Source of the DNA: Micropterus salmoides
Taxonomy: Eukaryota; Chordata; Actinopteri; Centrarchiformes; Centrarchidae
Direction of reading: 5' to 3'
Length of the DNA: 64,000 nt
Assembly: GCF_014851395.1 (NCBI RefSeq)
Contig: NW_024041484.1
Span: forward strand, 1,567,015-1,631,014
Under the pieces are notes generated by a model. That model saw only the letters and a program-made list of their open reading frames with translations, was not told the DNA's origin and ran no database searches. The stretch's first letter is position 1; the number at the start of each line of letters is the position of its first letter. Shown piece by piece: positions 52,535-55,900 of this stretch. A program made the translations under genes and the position numbers.

Positions 52535-52937
52535 GTTCACTTGACAGCCAATCAGTAATTTTAATTGTTTAATTAAGCTGAAGGTTGAAACAAGACCATA
52601 CTGACATTTTGGCCCAGGAGAACAGCAGCTGACACTTCTGTTTTATTGTACTGGCCAAATACCTGCTGTACAATTTACTGAAGACAGAGCTAATCAATAG
52701 AAACAATTAGCAACCTGGTTAGAGATGACATTTCTTAACCTCCACCTAATACACTAGGACACACACAAATGAGCATGCATACGCGCTCCAACCTTTGCTA
52801 TTGTTGCCCTGCAGGTGCTGCGCCATTTCAGCTTGAATCTGTCGGAGGAGGAGTTCTTCCACCTCTGCTCTTATTTTGATGCCAACTCCACAGGGAAGAT
52901 CTACTACAACAACTTCCTTCGGCCATTTCTTCACTGA
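11220..52937 (+). CDS. efcab6: efcab6, EF-hand calcium-binding domain protein 6 (25 exons, 5' partial)
   Basis: Twenty-five exons, listed separately below, join with consistent phase at every junction into 1,301 residues ending in a stop at 52935-52937. The protein is a serial array of EF-hand pairs, usually one helix-loop-helix per exon. Most loops are degenerate: near-canonical examples are DYNREGHIQQHE (exon 1), DLSGKGMVKALE (exon 19) and DRTRTGIVSVQD (exon 24), while many others lack the loop-12 Glu/Asp. The C-terminal motif LSEEEFFHL and the order of modules match vertebrate EFCAB6 (human about 1,500 aa). Family knowledge: EFCAB6/DJBP binds DJ-1 and androgen receptor and is testis/cilium-associated. 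The first about 150-200 residues (first EF pair) are not found in 1-11219. The convergent neighbour mpped1 supports the call. Introns range from under 100 nt to over 7 kb and hold most repeats of the window. Confidence 0.94.
11931..11979. repeat. Imperfect (CA)n microsatellite
   Basis: A CA/CT-rich tract lies inside intron 1. No transcript or exon signal is associated. Confidence 0.85.
12493..12611 (+). CDS. efcab6: efcab6 exon 2
   Basis: The acceptor TTTCTAG and donor GTATGG bound LWNHYSPNNKSTISYELFLD, the second, calcium-dead hand of the first pair seen here, followed by a linker. The final G pairs with AG of exon 3 to give Glu. Confidence 0.9.
13115..13248 (+). CDS. efcab6: efcab6 exon 3
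   Basis: The acceptor TTTTATAG and donor AAG|GTACAG bound a Ser/Pro/Lys/Arg-rich linker (MSSRGTTPPEKVKHRK) ending LQTLFYDK, the entering helix of the next EF pair. Low conservation is expected here. Phase fits on both sides. Confidence 0.87.
13649..13797 (+). CDS. efcab6: efcab6 exon 4
   Basis: The acceptor CTGTCAG and donor GTAGGG bound VWQALQAFDTTRSGLVKQDV, an EF-hand whose loop starts D-T-T-R-S-G but has Val at loop position 12. The split codon TG|C (Cys) joins exon 5. Confidence 0.92.
13958..14059 (+). CDS. efcab6: efcab6 exon 5
   Basis: The acceptor TATGCAG and donor AG|GTCAGT bound YGVRATGPVRWKHFLGHF, a degenerate hand of the type K/R-W-K-x-F-L seen throughout EFCAB6, plus a short linker. 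The split Arg codon AG|G joins exon 6. Confidence 0.9.
14455..14575. repeat. Dispersed teleost repeat fragment
   Basis: The block GATGCTTTTATCCTGAGCGA plus CTTACAAT and the later CTTGCTCACGGACACATTAG resemble a common fish interspersed sequence (TTAGCAGATGCTTTTATCC type). I know it only as a repeat and give no family name. Confidence 0.55.
14842..14932 (+). CDS. efcab6: efcab6 exon 6
   Basis: The acceptor CCTCTCAG and donor ACG|GTAGGA bound a linker followed by IYHRLKEIFHLLDT, the entering helix of an EF-hand whose loop continues in exon 7 after a 6.35-kb repeat-filled intron. Confidence 0.9.
14933..16149. other. Intron 6, first part
   Basis: No exon seen. The open frames at 15029-15515 on the - strand have no recognised domain and are AT-rich chance frames. 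Confidence 0.5.
16150..17150 (+). mobile_element. Rex1/jockey-like LINE reverse-transcriptase fragment
   Basis: Frames at 16160-17146 carry RT blocks in order: LFVDFSS (first catalytic Asp block), GAPQGCVLSPLLF, KFADDTTIIG (catalytic Asp pair), then, after a +1 frame change near 16640, NISKTKELIIDFRK and LNSFRFLGISI. The C-terminus (thumb and beyond) runs to about 17120 and is interrupted by frame changes. It is 5' truncated. The same superfamily occurs at 27245-28130 on the other strand. Confidence 0.85.
17200..19085 (-). mobile_element. L2-like LINE, RT and 3' region, decayed
   Basis: Read from 19085 downward on the - strand: LLDLSAAFDTIDHQILLQRL, the block HGVPQGSVLRPILF, then YADDTQLY (RT catalytic motifs; 18969-18532). 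After a break come NLGVIFDQDMSFKSHIKQIS and LQLIQNAAARVLTGTRKRDH (18419-18111). The long downstream part to about 17200 matches the 3' region that usually follows these LINEs in fish. It is 5' truncated at about 19085. The Asn-rich (17414-17755) and other frames within the 3' region are not genes. Confidence 0.87.
19380..20035. mobile_element. Rearranged Tc1-family transposon copy with inverted 5' half
   Basis: From about 19390 to 19580 the + strand carries the end of a Tc1 transposase frame (EEEWSNIPQAIVNNLI, then RRCVALREAN). From about 19600 to 20035 the sequence is the 5' half of the same family in opposite orientation, ending in the terminal-repeat-like AAAAGTGTTGCGTTTATAAT. The same 5' half and terminal repeats are seen intact in the short copy at 39341-39623. 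The copy therefore has an internal inversion joined near 19585. Confidence 0.75.
20036..21283. other. Intron 6, last part with hAT-like remnants
   Basis: No exon. The end pieces TTGCTTGAAAGCCCTAT (about 20690) and GGTTGCTGACCCCTGG (about 20852) look like termini of hAT-type non-autonomous elements. This is a resemblance only, without paired termini. Confidence 0.4.
21284..21562 (+). CDS. efcab6: efcab6 exon 7
   Basis: The acceptor CTTTCCAG and donor GCT|GTATGC bound KEVGFITRADLLHLLE (rest of the loop begun in exon 6), then IPELLNALDPKHTGVIQLAS, a second loop L-D-P-x-x-T-G-V-I, then a Pro/Thr/Glu-rich linker. This is the longest exon here, at 93 codons. Confidence 0.92.
21657..21737 (+). CDS. 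efcab6: efcab6 exon 8
   Basis: The acceptor TTCCTCAG and strong donor ACA|GTGAGT bound a 27-codon acidic/polar linker (EEQKTPDERQ...VYVTSASWRT). It is supported by splice sites and phase 0 on both sides rather than by a domain. Confidence 0.8.
21930..22042 (+). CDS. efcab6: efcab6 exon 9
   Basis: The acceptor ATATTAAG and donor AA|GTAAGA bound VENVSLGKLCDPQHITQEDL...VSDTHFNK, the first hand of an EF pair. The known family pattern continues with a second half-hand beginning L-C; that is not what exon 10 encodes (see findings). The acceptor has a weak pyrimidine tract. Confidence 0.87.
22251..22376. repeat. (TCCA)n with an adjoining dispersed repeat
   Basis: About five TCCA units (22251-22272) are followed by CCACTTATCCTGCGTACAGG and GTCGCCAGTCCATCGCAGGG, a block commonly seen beside (TCCA)n in fish, probably the 3' end of a retroposon. 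It lies in intron 9, just downstream of exon 9. Confidence 0.65.
22377..27244. other. Intron 9, first part
   Basis: No exon recognised, although one half EF-hand exon would be expected somewhere in intron 9. A (CTAG)n stretch occurs at about 24323-24347 and a (TG)n stretch at about 25747-25765. The part from 24320 to 24500 has GC-rich, CpG-containing sequence typical of recent insertions but was not classified. Confidence 0.4.
26671..26970. repeat. Diverged tandem duplication (two about 110-140-bp units)
   Basis: Unit one (26671-26810) and unit two (26861-26968) share, in order, CTGCAAGTTAACACA / CTGTAAGTCAACACA, CAGTGTAACGTTA, AAATAAAACTGTAA and TTACATG(G/A)TCAAC. The spacing is about 170 bp. 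Confidence 0.6.
27245..28130 (-). mobile_element. Rex1/jockey-like LINE fragment, opposite orientation
   Basis: On the - strand from 28021: SVSEGEVNRLFRRQKPSKAA, GPDSVSPSTLKHC, FKVSTIIPVPKK (linker and first RT block), then beyond a frame break LKFADDTTLIGLISGG at about 27340-27260, which keeps the catalytic Asp pair. It is of the same superfamily as the + strand copy at 16150-17150. No intact ORF. Confidence 0.85.
28117..28231. repeat. Long inverted repeat (hairpin)
   Basis: The left arm 28131-28166 (starting CCCCCTCCAGACAGAAGTGG) and right arm 28189-28222 (ending CCACTTCTGTCTGGAGGGGG) are complementary except for a 2-nt insertion in the left arm. The outer GTCTGTCTG and CAGACAGAC extend the stem imperfectly. 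The loop is 22 nt. It abuts the 5' boundary of the LINE copy at 27245-28130. Confidence 0.85.
28232..29279. other. Intron 9, last part
   Basis: No exon. The block GGTTAGGTTTAGGCACAAAA followed by TTGGTTATGGTTGGG and ATCATGGTTTGGGTTGAAAT (about 28757-28845) is a frequent teleost dispersed repeat, also hinted at near 10425. Confidence 0.45.
29280..29493 (+). CDS. efcab6: efcab6 exon 10
   Basis: The acceptor CCCTACAG and donor AAG|GTGTGT bound a Ser/Gln/Thr/Pro-rich linker, then VFQRMRSRLEQRHSSLTDCI and a weak EF loop with SSDGTLSETD. The first base completes the Lys codon left open by exon 9 (AA|G), so the splice is in frame. Confidence 0.88.
29494..30463. other. Intron 10, first part
   Basis: No exon or recognised repeat; AT-rich, with scattered AGCTAGCTAACTAGC-like motifs near 30085. 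Confidence 0.4.
30464..30536 (+). pseudogene. tRNA-Val-like pseudogene or SINE head
   Basis: The sequence begins GTTTCTGTAGTGTAATGG and ends GGTTTGAGACCAGACGAAAA, close to eukaryotic tRNA-Val(AAC/CAC). The acceptor arms pair at 6 of 7 positions (one G-T) and the T stem at 4 of 5. The A-box (TAGTGTAATGG) and B-box (GGTTTGAGACC) are recognisable. The anticodon stem does not pair, so it is not a working tRNA. It could be a tRNA-derived retroposon head. Confidence 0.55.
30643..31001. repeat. Fold-back element with three copies of one arm
   Basis: The segment at about 30699-30748 is the near-perfect inverted complement of 30950-31001 (about 50 bp; shared GTTACGTATTGTAACCCCAG). A third, more diverged copy at 30647-30690 (AATAGCGACAGCTCTTAGAG...) also faces 30699-30748. 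It is probably a non-autonomous DNA transposon with compound terminal repeats. Confidence 0.75.
31141..31260 (-). pseudogene. PIF/Harbinger transposase fragment
   Basis: On the - strand 31205-31141 reads NFPMCLGAIDGKHVTIKPP, the signature around the first catalytic Asp of Harbinger (HARBI1-like) DDE transposases. Only about 20-40 codons are recognisable. The flanking 31088-31137 contains a directly repeated CTCCCTTTAAAATTAAAG. Confidence 0.8.
31400..31785 (+). mobile_element. Tyrosine-recombinase C-terminus of a Ngaro/DIRS-like retrotransposon, decayed
   Basis: In one frame 31631-31780 reads HSFSIRATLTASHVIPEHLI then HIMCRWSSQTYYD, the hallmark of Ngaro/DIRS-type tyrosine recombinases (H-x-x-R, then H/R-W-S, then the nucleophile Tyr); here the Arg box reads HSFSIRA. 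Upstream (31440-31600) shifted frames give further weak similarity. Frame shifts and missing upstream domains show it is dead. The direct repeats that follow fit the repeat arrangement of this class. Confidence 0.65.
31806..32230 (+). repeat. Two direct repeat copies (about 340 bp apart), possible Ngaro-type terminal repeats
   Basis: GGGTGCTACGGCGGATTTCC through AAGCCTTGTACATCTTCT (about 31803-31880) recurs as GGGTGCTACAGCAGATTTCC through AAGCCTCGTACATCTTCT (about 32145-32230). Between them, GTGGTCCTTGCTAGTG (31940-31955) runs straight into a CAGGAGCGGGACCACCC block (about 31970-31986). The related repeat at 55125-55600 has these two motifs at its opposite ends, so the 31.9-kb arrangement is an end-to-start repeat junction. 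Confidence 0.6.
32473..32925 (-). mobile_element. SGNH-hydrolase-like ORF (150 codons), transposon-associated
   Basis: The open frame carries IIYCGSNDM (block III, G-x-N-D type), a middle stretch ARKLVNSVMSTFVHRING, and LFLKDGVHFTRRGNYMFL (block V with the D-x-x-H pair). Such SGNH esterase-like domains are typical cargo of fish retroelements, including Ngaro and CR1-type. The block I nucleophile (GDS) is not seen, so it is an N-terminally truncated remnant despite the intact frame. It lies convergent with the + strand recombinase remnant. Confidence 0.6.
32926..35121. other. Intron 10, last part
   Basis: No exon or clear repeat; AT-rich. Short chance frames at 33447-33704, 34091-34352 and 34661-34912 show no domain. 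Confidence 0.4.
35122..35236 (+). CDS. efcab6: efcab6 exon 11
   Basis: The acceptor TTGCTCCCAG and donor GG|GTGAGT bound ILEDSWVILDDTNFNKFTKL then RDGRIECSLFLAKYE, the second hand of the pair begun in exon 10. The frame also runs upstream without a stop, but the splice site and phase fix the boundary. Confidence 0.9.
35237..36309. other. Intron 11, possible conserved non-coding part
   Basis: No exon. The portion at about 35430-35600 is repeat-free, of balanced composition, and has TAATTA/AATCAT-type motifs (e.g. GGGCTAATTATGTGC) that look like a conserved element. This cannot be confirmed without alignment. Confidence 0.3.
36310..36437 (+). CDS. efcab6: efcab6 exon 12
   Basis: The acceptor TTCTGTAG and donor GGG|GTAAGG bound an acidic linker (EATVRDREQGSEGHGEKAE) and the entering helix CLAAMKTRIKIIHG of the next EF-hand. 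The split Glu codon G|AG joins exon 11. Confidence 0.9.
36438..37508. other. Intron 12
   Basis: Nothing recognised apart from AT-rich sequence; the overlapping frames at 36986-37223 on both strands lack features of a gene. Confidence 0.4.
37509..37738 (+). CDS. efcab6: efcab6 exon 13
   Basis: The acceptor CCCATTAG and donor TT|GTGAGT bound a whole EF pair: loop DRKHKGVVDCHD, then LLDLIGLHPGGNLNYAEFVD, ending in a basic linker. It is one of the clearest exons. The split Leu codon TT|A joins exon 14. Confidence 0.94.
37837..37900 (+). CDS. efcab6: efcab6 exon 14
   Basis: The acceptor CCTGACAG and donor AAG|GTCAGC bound a short helix EQLHELLACEARYKWADMSK. The pattern R-x-K-W-x-D-(L/M)-S-K is a recognisable EFCAB6 block before the next EF loop. 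Confidence 0.92.
37982..38100 (+). CDS. efcab6: efcab6 exon 15
   Basis: The acceptor CCCGTCAG and donor AG|GTAAGA bound VLCQFDTDSQGWIHKNSL, an EF loop with Ser at position 12, and FDQLWLR. It is only 81 nt from exon 14, and the intervening intron is read through by an open frame, which is a shadow. Confidence 0.93.
38191..38355 (+). CDS. efcab6: efcab6 exon 16
   Basis: The acceptor TTTGACAG and donor GA|GTAAGT bound YDPEQRGSVAVCDFLEKLGI, the partner hand with Asp at loop position 12, then a basic linker. The tail LECIE runs into exon 17. Confidence 0.93.
38516..38640. repeat. Fold-back dispersed repeat
   Basis: TGCTGGGCAATGTTGCTG with GGTGGTAA (about 38549-38573) is complementary to TTACCACTGACAGCAACATT with GCCCAGCA (about 38587-38614). 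Upstream ATGGGGCAACTTTTTGAGCA is a familiar start of a teleost repeat. Intron 16. Confidence 0.6.
39341..39623. mobile_element. Short non-autonomous Tc1-family element (MITE)
   Basis: The terminal inverted repeats are CTGAACAAAATTATAAATAC...CACTTTTG at the left and CAAAAGTGTTGCG...AATTTTGTTCAG at the right, about 30 bp with few mismatches. The interior matches the 5' non-coding half of the copy at 19600-20035. No transposase sequence remains. TA precedes the left end (39339-39340); the right TA is not intact. Intron 16. Confidence 0.8.
39823..39978 (+). CDS. efcab6: efcab6 exon 17
   Basis: The acceptor GTCCACAG and donor AG|GTCAGC bound CLAHLETRSDGTVTVEELLG, an EF loop with acidic residues and Glu near position 12, and an exiting helix ending LVNHLR. 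The split Arg codon joins exon 18. Confidence 0.93.
40268..40400. mobile_element. hAT-like non-autonomous element, left part
   Basis: CAGTGTTGGGCAAGTTACTT followed by repeated GTAACTAGTTACGTTACTCC sequence is the usual left end of a widespread fish hAT-like MITE. No matching right end was found. Confidence 0.5.
40401..41600. other. Intron 17, remainder
   Basis: No exon. AAAGGTTCAGTGTGTATTTA with GTGACATCCAGCGGTGAGGT and TTGCAACCAAC (about 40847-40910) is a known type of dispersed fish repeat; an inverted relative sits at about 54770-54885. Confidence 0.45.
41601..41808 (+). CDS. efcab6: efcab6 exon 18
   Basis: The acceptor TTCTGTAG and donor AAG|GTGAAG bound LNVSMDDNGKRLSYMDFLSA, the second hand, followed by a Pro-rich linker and the helix AVARMRELVTVSAPHLYK that enters the hand of exon 19. 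Confidence 0.93.
41898..42092 (+). CDS. efcab6: efcab6 exon 19
   Basis: The acceptor TTCTTCAG and donor GTG|GTAAGA bound AFLAFDLSGKGMVKALEF, a near-canonical loop (D1, S3, G6, V8, E12) and so a plausible calcium site, plus the paired dead hand ending NWKDFLRKF. Confidence 0.94.
42140..42330. repeat. Dispersed teleost repeat
   Basis: GAAGATTGATTATAATCTGA, TGCCTAGCTTAGCATGAAGA, CTGGAAACGG and CTGGCTCTGTGAAAAATAA occur in the order known for a very common fish interspersed repeat. Intron 19. Confidence 0.65.
42588..44117 (-). mobile_element. Full-length Tc1-like transposon with long terminal inverted repeats
   Basis: The 1,530-bp element begins CATTGGATAGAAAAAGTCTA and ends as the complement TAGACTTTTTCTATCCACTG, flanked by TA on both sides (42586-42587 and 44118-44119), the usual target-site duplication. 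The terminal inverted repeats match over about 215 bp (42588-42803 against 43899-44117) with few differences, implying a recent insertion. The transposase gene lies inside on the - strand. It sits wholly in efcab6 intron 19, 55 bp before exon 20. Confidence 0.93.
42807..43768 (-). pseudogene. Tc1-like transposase, broken by one internal deletion/frameshift
   Basis: The N-terminal part (43768-43355) has the paired DNA-binding region with RISKALDIPRNTVKTVI, the GRPSK motif and TTISRILHMNGL. Just after KKNIQAR the frame changes and resumes at DETKVELFG (about 43375), which contains the first catalytic Asp. It then stays open to 42807 with HDNDPKHT (second Asp) and NPIEHLW (Glu), spaced as DD34E. 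About 20 residues usually present before DETKVELFG are missing, so a single out-of-frame deletion explains the break. Catalytic residues are otherwise all present. Family length is about 340 aa. Confidence 0.9.
44172..44414 (+). CDS. efcab6: efcab6 exon 20
   Basis: The acceptor GCTGTAG and donor CAG|GTAAAG bound a polar linker, the helix ITEHLQEIQEVVSGHSY and the hand MNLDPSNSTTISKEQFRKLC. It sits 55 nt downstream of the Tc1 element at 42588-44117. Confidence 0.92.
44791..45009 (+). CDS. efcab6: efcab6 exon 21
   Basis: The acceptor GCTTCTCAG and donor AAG|GTACAG bound FECVWSQMPVNEQKKLQCRK, matching the family block (F-x-x-x-W-x-x-M-P-V-N), then a Ser/Thr/Pro-rich linker of about 45 residues. 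Confidence 0.92.
45374..45660 (+). mobile_element. Dispersed repeat sharing its 5' end with the element at 48744
   Basis: It begins CATACTTGTCAACCTCCACA and continues with AAACCTAACCTGGTATCTGG, AGACTGTTTTCTTGCAT and GTGTCCTCCC, collinear with 48744-48990. A piece of the 3' part (GGTGTCGCATCTGCTGGGCT, about 46351) also matches 50016. It is probably a non-autonomous DNA transposon whose class I cannot name. Confidence 0.65.
45661..47225. other. Intron 21, middle
   Basis: No exon. The piece near 46351 belongs to the repeat described at 45374. Two overlapping frames at 46753-47038 carry no recognised domain. Confidence 0.4.
47230..47536. mobile_element. TTAA-flanked MITE (piggyBac/Kolobok-like)
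   Basis: Termini AGGGGACATATTATG and CATAATAGTCCCCA form an imperfect inverted repeat, flanked on both sides by TTAA (47226-47229 and 47537-47540), the target site of piggyBac-type elements. There is no coding capacity. A longer relative starts at 54980 with GGGGGACCTATTATGC, also after TTAA. Confidence 0.78.
47845..48022 (-). mobile_element. tRNA-derived SINE, copy 3
   Basis: It reads in reverse: from CCGTATTTGTCTAGCGCCTT to GGGATTGAACCGCCGACCTT. It keeps the B-box (GGTTCAATCCC on the - strand) but loses the 5' half of the tRNA head. Intron 21. Confidence 0.8.
48401..48584 (+). CDS. efcab6: efcab6 exon 22
   Basis: The acceptor TCTCCTAG and donor GG|GTGAGC bound a linker, then IERRLRGVVQRCWKEIQRSC and the loop start GHISTTSFLG. 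The family block I-E-x-R-L-R-x-x-x-Q-x-C-W is clear. The split Glu codon G|AG joins exon 23. Confidence 0.92.
48744..50136 (+). mobile_element. DNA-transposon-like repeat split by a LINE insertion
   Basis: The left end CATACTTGCCAACCCTA and the right end AGAGTTGGCAGCTCTGTATG are imperfect inverted complements. The left portion to about 48990 matches 45374-45660; the right portion resumes after the L2-like LINE (49005-49960). Intron 22, ending 58 bp before exon 23. Confidence 0.6.
49005..49960 (-). mobile_element. L2-like LINE fragment nested in a DNA transposon
   Basis: On the - strand the 5' end keeps the LLLDLSAAFDS-like block (about 49950-49890). Then, through frame breaks, comes LQLVQNAAARLLTSTRKRDH and HWLPVKYRVDFKVLLIVHGL (49506-49255), the C-terminal blocks of fish L2-like ORF2. 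It ends in an A/T-rich 3' part at about 49005. RT core motifs are mostly lost. Confidence 0.82.
50195..50382 (+). CDS. efcab6: efcab6 exon 23
   Basis: The acceptor TTAACAG and donor ACG|GTAACA bound EILQSLSINITREQFEHLAA, then FDITNNDCVIYHNFL, a degenerate hand, and a basic/proline linker. The donor GTAACA is weak but phase 0 fits exon 24. Confidence 0.9.
50383..52131. other. Intron 23
   Basis: No exon or classified repeat. The GC-richer block at about 51540-51860 contains a chance - strand frame (51618-51860) without a domain. Confidence 0.4.
52132..52281 (+). CDS. efcab6: efcab6 exon 24
   Basis: The acceptor GGTTTAG and donor AAG|GTGAGG bound VRRCFLMFDRTRTGIVSVQD, the most canonical loop of the C-terminal part (D1, T3, T5, G6, V8, D12), and FRK entering exon 25. 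Confidence 0.94.
52476..52532. repeat. Perfect (CA)n microsatellite, about 28 units
   Basis: An uninterrupted CA tract lies in intron 24, about 195 bp after the exon 24 donor. Its length and purity suggest that it varies among individuals. Confidence 0.97.
52815..52937 (+). CDS. efcab6: efcab6 exon 25, terminal coding exon with stop
   Basis: The acceptor CCCTGCAG precedes VLRHFSLNLSEEEFFHLCSY, loop DANSTGKIYYNN, FLRPFLH and a TGA stop. The strict LSEEEFFH motif and the position of the stop match the end of EFCAB6. Confidence 0.95.
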   Translation: MLRHFSLNLSEEEFFHLCSYFDANSTGKIYYNNFLRPFLH

Positions 52938-54420
52938 CCTTCATTAACGTGGCTATAGCTGCTTCAGCAAAAATGGACAACTGGGCAAAATGTTCTAGCT
53001 TCAGCTTTCGGCTTTAGTGTTAAGCTTTTTTGTAATTTAATTCATTGTTTAATTCAAAACGCTATAAAAAGCAAAATGGTGGCCTTTGCTTTTTTACCTA
53101 GTCTGAAATCCCCTGCAAACTGAGCGTAACATTAAATACTCATTACTAACTAACAGCCCGGCATCCTTCTAAATTATGTTCCATGTTGGGAATTCAGCAC
53201 CTCAGCGTTCCGTTTTTTTGCAATTAACCAAATTCCGATAAAGGTTCAGTGGTGTATAAAGACCTTACATAACAAAATGTCTTTATTACCTTAGAATGAG
53301 CTATTTCTATCTACATACCCATGTCGCGCCACCATGTTTCTGAACTTTCCTGAAGTCCTGCGTGGAGACGTCACTATGTTACTAGTATTAACTAGTGTTA
53401 ATATGTACAAAGAAGAAGAACAAGTAACATTATTATTATTATTAGTAGTAGTATTAAGTAACAAGAGAAGAGAAATTTGGACAAATGGAGGAACACACTG
53501 TGGTGTCCGAACAATAATGCTGCGATGATGAGGTCACTAATCCTCTATCCAGCTGCTACAGTGTTATTTTAAACTGTTATGGTCAAATGCACATATGTTA
53601 TACACCACAACACATATTATTTAGCACAAGCCGACAAAGCGTGTTGGCCACCATAGCTTCTCTTGGGCGCTTGGAAAGGGAGGGGTGAGCAGTGACTAGT
53701 GTTGCTGTCAAGACCGCCCAAACCGAGACCAAGTCAAGACCAAGACCAAGGGAGGGCGAGACCGAGTCAAGACCAGTTCATTACATTACATGAAACACAA
53801 TAAAATGTGGAACGAAGATACACATTCCCATTAAAACACCCACATACAAAGACTAAGAGCTGAAATCAACGTAAGCATCTTTACACTCCTTTTCCACGCT
53901 GACCATCATGGGGAGGGGGGACAGTCGTTAACGGGAACAACACATGTTTAATTGAGGTTATTGGTTGCTTTCAAAGCAATACGTTTTCCATCAAAGTTAG
54001 GATGTTAATAAATAAATAAATAAATCAGACAATGCAAAAGCAATTTATTCCCAAAGTTATGGTCTTGACTGGTCTTGAAATAAAATCCTGAGTCCTCAAT
54101 GTCCGAGACCGAGTACAAATGTGGTCGAGTCCGAGACACATTGTGTTGTTGGAAAAATCAGGATCTTTTGTTCCTCCTTAAATCTTTATTGCAAAAAGAG
54201 AAATTAAGTGTACATGGGACATAATGAAGGATACAGAACTTTGATTTGTGTAAAATCACGTATTGCATATACATATTTTGCAAACATGTCATTTGTAATA
54301 TGGTTACAACGGTTAGTTTGCTGTCCATGTAGAGTGAACTAGATGTCTGTGTGTTGTTTGTGTTGTTTGATTATGCTAATGCTAATGCTAATCCTACACA
54401 TCTTTGTAATAGCGTCCATT
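52938..54420. other. efcab6 3' flank and intergenic repeats
   Basis: The 3' UTR of efcab6 begins here. No AATAAA is close; the variant ATTAAA at 53131-53136 is a candidate polyadenylation signal. From about 53699 to 54150 there is a fold-back repeat: GTCAAGACC...GACCAAGTCAAGACCAAGA on the left, and TGGTCTTGACTGGTCTTG...CGAGTCCGAGACACA on the right. A short (AAAT)n lies near 54005. Confidence 0.5.
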
Positions 54421-54694
54421 TTGGTGGCTGTGGCTCAGGAGGTAGTTGCCGTTAATTAGAAGGTTGGCGGTTCAATCCCTGGCTCCTCCAGGCTGCGTGT
54501 TGAAGTGTCCTTGGGCAAGATACTGAACCCCGAATTGCCCCTGGTGGCTGTTCCAGCAGTATATGAATGTGTGTGAATGTTAGTTTCTGTTTGAGCACTT
54601 AGGCTCAGTGAATGAATGTATGTGAATGCAGATGTAAAAGTGCTTTGAGTGGTCGAAAAGACTAGAAAAGCTCTATACAAATACGGAGCATTTT
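54421..54694 (+). mobile_element. tRNA-derived SINE, copy 2 (most complete)
   Basis: The head GGTGGCTGTGGCTCAGGAGG has an A-box-like start and GGCGGTTCAATCCC is the B-box. The body GTGTCCTTGGGCAAGATACT is followed by GTGCTTTGAGTGGTC and the end CTATACAAATACGGAGCAT. It is the only copy here with both promoter boxes and the full tail. Confidence 0.85.
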
Positions 54695-54769
54695 GATTCC
54701 ACATTCCGACTTCAGAGCACATGAACACATACTGTAGTTGGAAGAACGACTTCACAACTCGGGAAATGG

Positions 54770-54885
54770 GACCAACTGAAGAGCATGTGACTGCACCGTG
54801 AGCCTCTGACTGCAATTCATAACCCTCACCACTAAAAAGGGTTAGGGTTACTGCCACTAAAACTTACACGCTGAACCTTTAACCA
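54770..54885 (-). repeat. Dispersed repeat, inverted relative of 40847
   Basis: TGACTGCAATTCATAACCCT, CACCACTAAAAAGGG and ACGCTGAACCTTTAA read on the reverse strand in the same order as the repeat at about 40847-40910. Confidence 0.5.
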
Positions 54886-54979
54886 CTATTTATTTTGAAA
54901 GTATAATTGGATTTTGCATATACATTGTTGCTAACTTGCCCCCCCCAAAAAGACACCAAAGTTGTACCCAGAGTATTAA

Positions 54980-55900
54980 GGGGGACCTATTATGCTTTTC
55001 ATATTTTCTGGCATATAAAATAATGACGTAAAAGTATTTCAATGAAATCCCTATGAGCCAAAACCTCAGATATCCCTTTGTTCTGAATGCTCTGTTTTAA
55101 ACTGTTATGAAGTTAATTAGTTAACTTAGGTTCAGGAGCAGGGCCACGCCTAAAACCACACCTCTAATCAGCTGACAAGTATATCTACACCCGGGCTATT
55201 CAACCGGCCTCCTCTGTCTCTGTTTGCTCGACCCACCCTCCCTTTCCCTTCCCTTCATCCACTCACCCCTTACTCTCTCATCCCTTCATCCCTCATCCCT
55301 TCACACCTTCATCCCATCATCCCTTCCTATTCAACCCGGTGCACCACTCTCATGTCTCATCTAGGTACCATCTGGGAGGTCAATATATCACTCAGGCGAA
55401 ACCTCTATCGAGACGGAACCCCCACTCTGAGTCTCAGCTGCCTGCTCATCACGCAGACTCCCAGACCAGCATCCAGATGGCATCCTTTCTCCACCACCAT
55501 TCCCCTCTACATCCATTTATCTATCTGTACATTCAGAACATTCATTAAACCTTTAAACAACATATTGTTGTGGCGTGGTCCTTGCTAGTGAATTTTCAAC
55601 TAATGGCTTGGTATGATGTCATTCTGAGCCGGATTTCCATATATGGTCATTTGCTCCAGGCAGAGAATGCTGGCCATGCCCACAAAGGAACATGCAGTCC
55701 CATCCCTGCAGCAACCTGGTAAACATGTAAGACAATGGCCAATCAGAAGACAGTGGGCTTTGAGAGGGGGCCTTAAAGAGACTGGAGGATCTACAGCTTG
55801 TTTCAGACAGAGGCTGAAATAAGGGCCTTCATGAATGGCCAGTGTAAGAAAGAAATTTTTTTTTTTACTTTGAATCATGCAAAACTGCCATAGAGGAGCG
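54980..55900. mobile_element. TTAA-type transposon copy interrupted by an LTR-like insert
   Basis: It starts GGGGGACCTATTATGC after TTAA (54976-54979), like the MITE at 47230, and near 55870 has TTGAATCATGCAAAACTGCC, matching 47465. Between about 55125 and 55600 lies a different block beginning near TTAGGTTCAGGAGCAGGGCC and ending GTGGTCCTTGCTAGTG, related to the repeats at 31940-31986. It looks like a solo terminal repeat of the Ngaro-like family inserted into the older element. Confidence 0.5.

Noticed and set aside
54456..54857. 133-residue - strand frame
   Set aside because: It reads through the antisense of the tRNA-derived SINE at 54421-54694.
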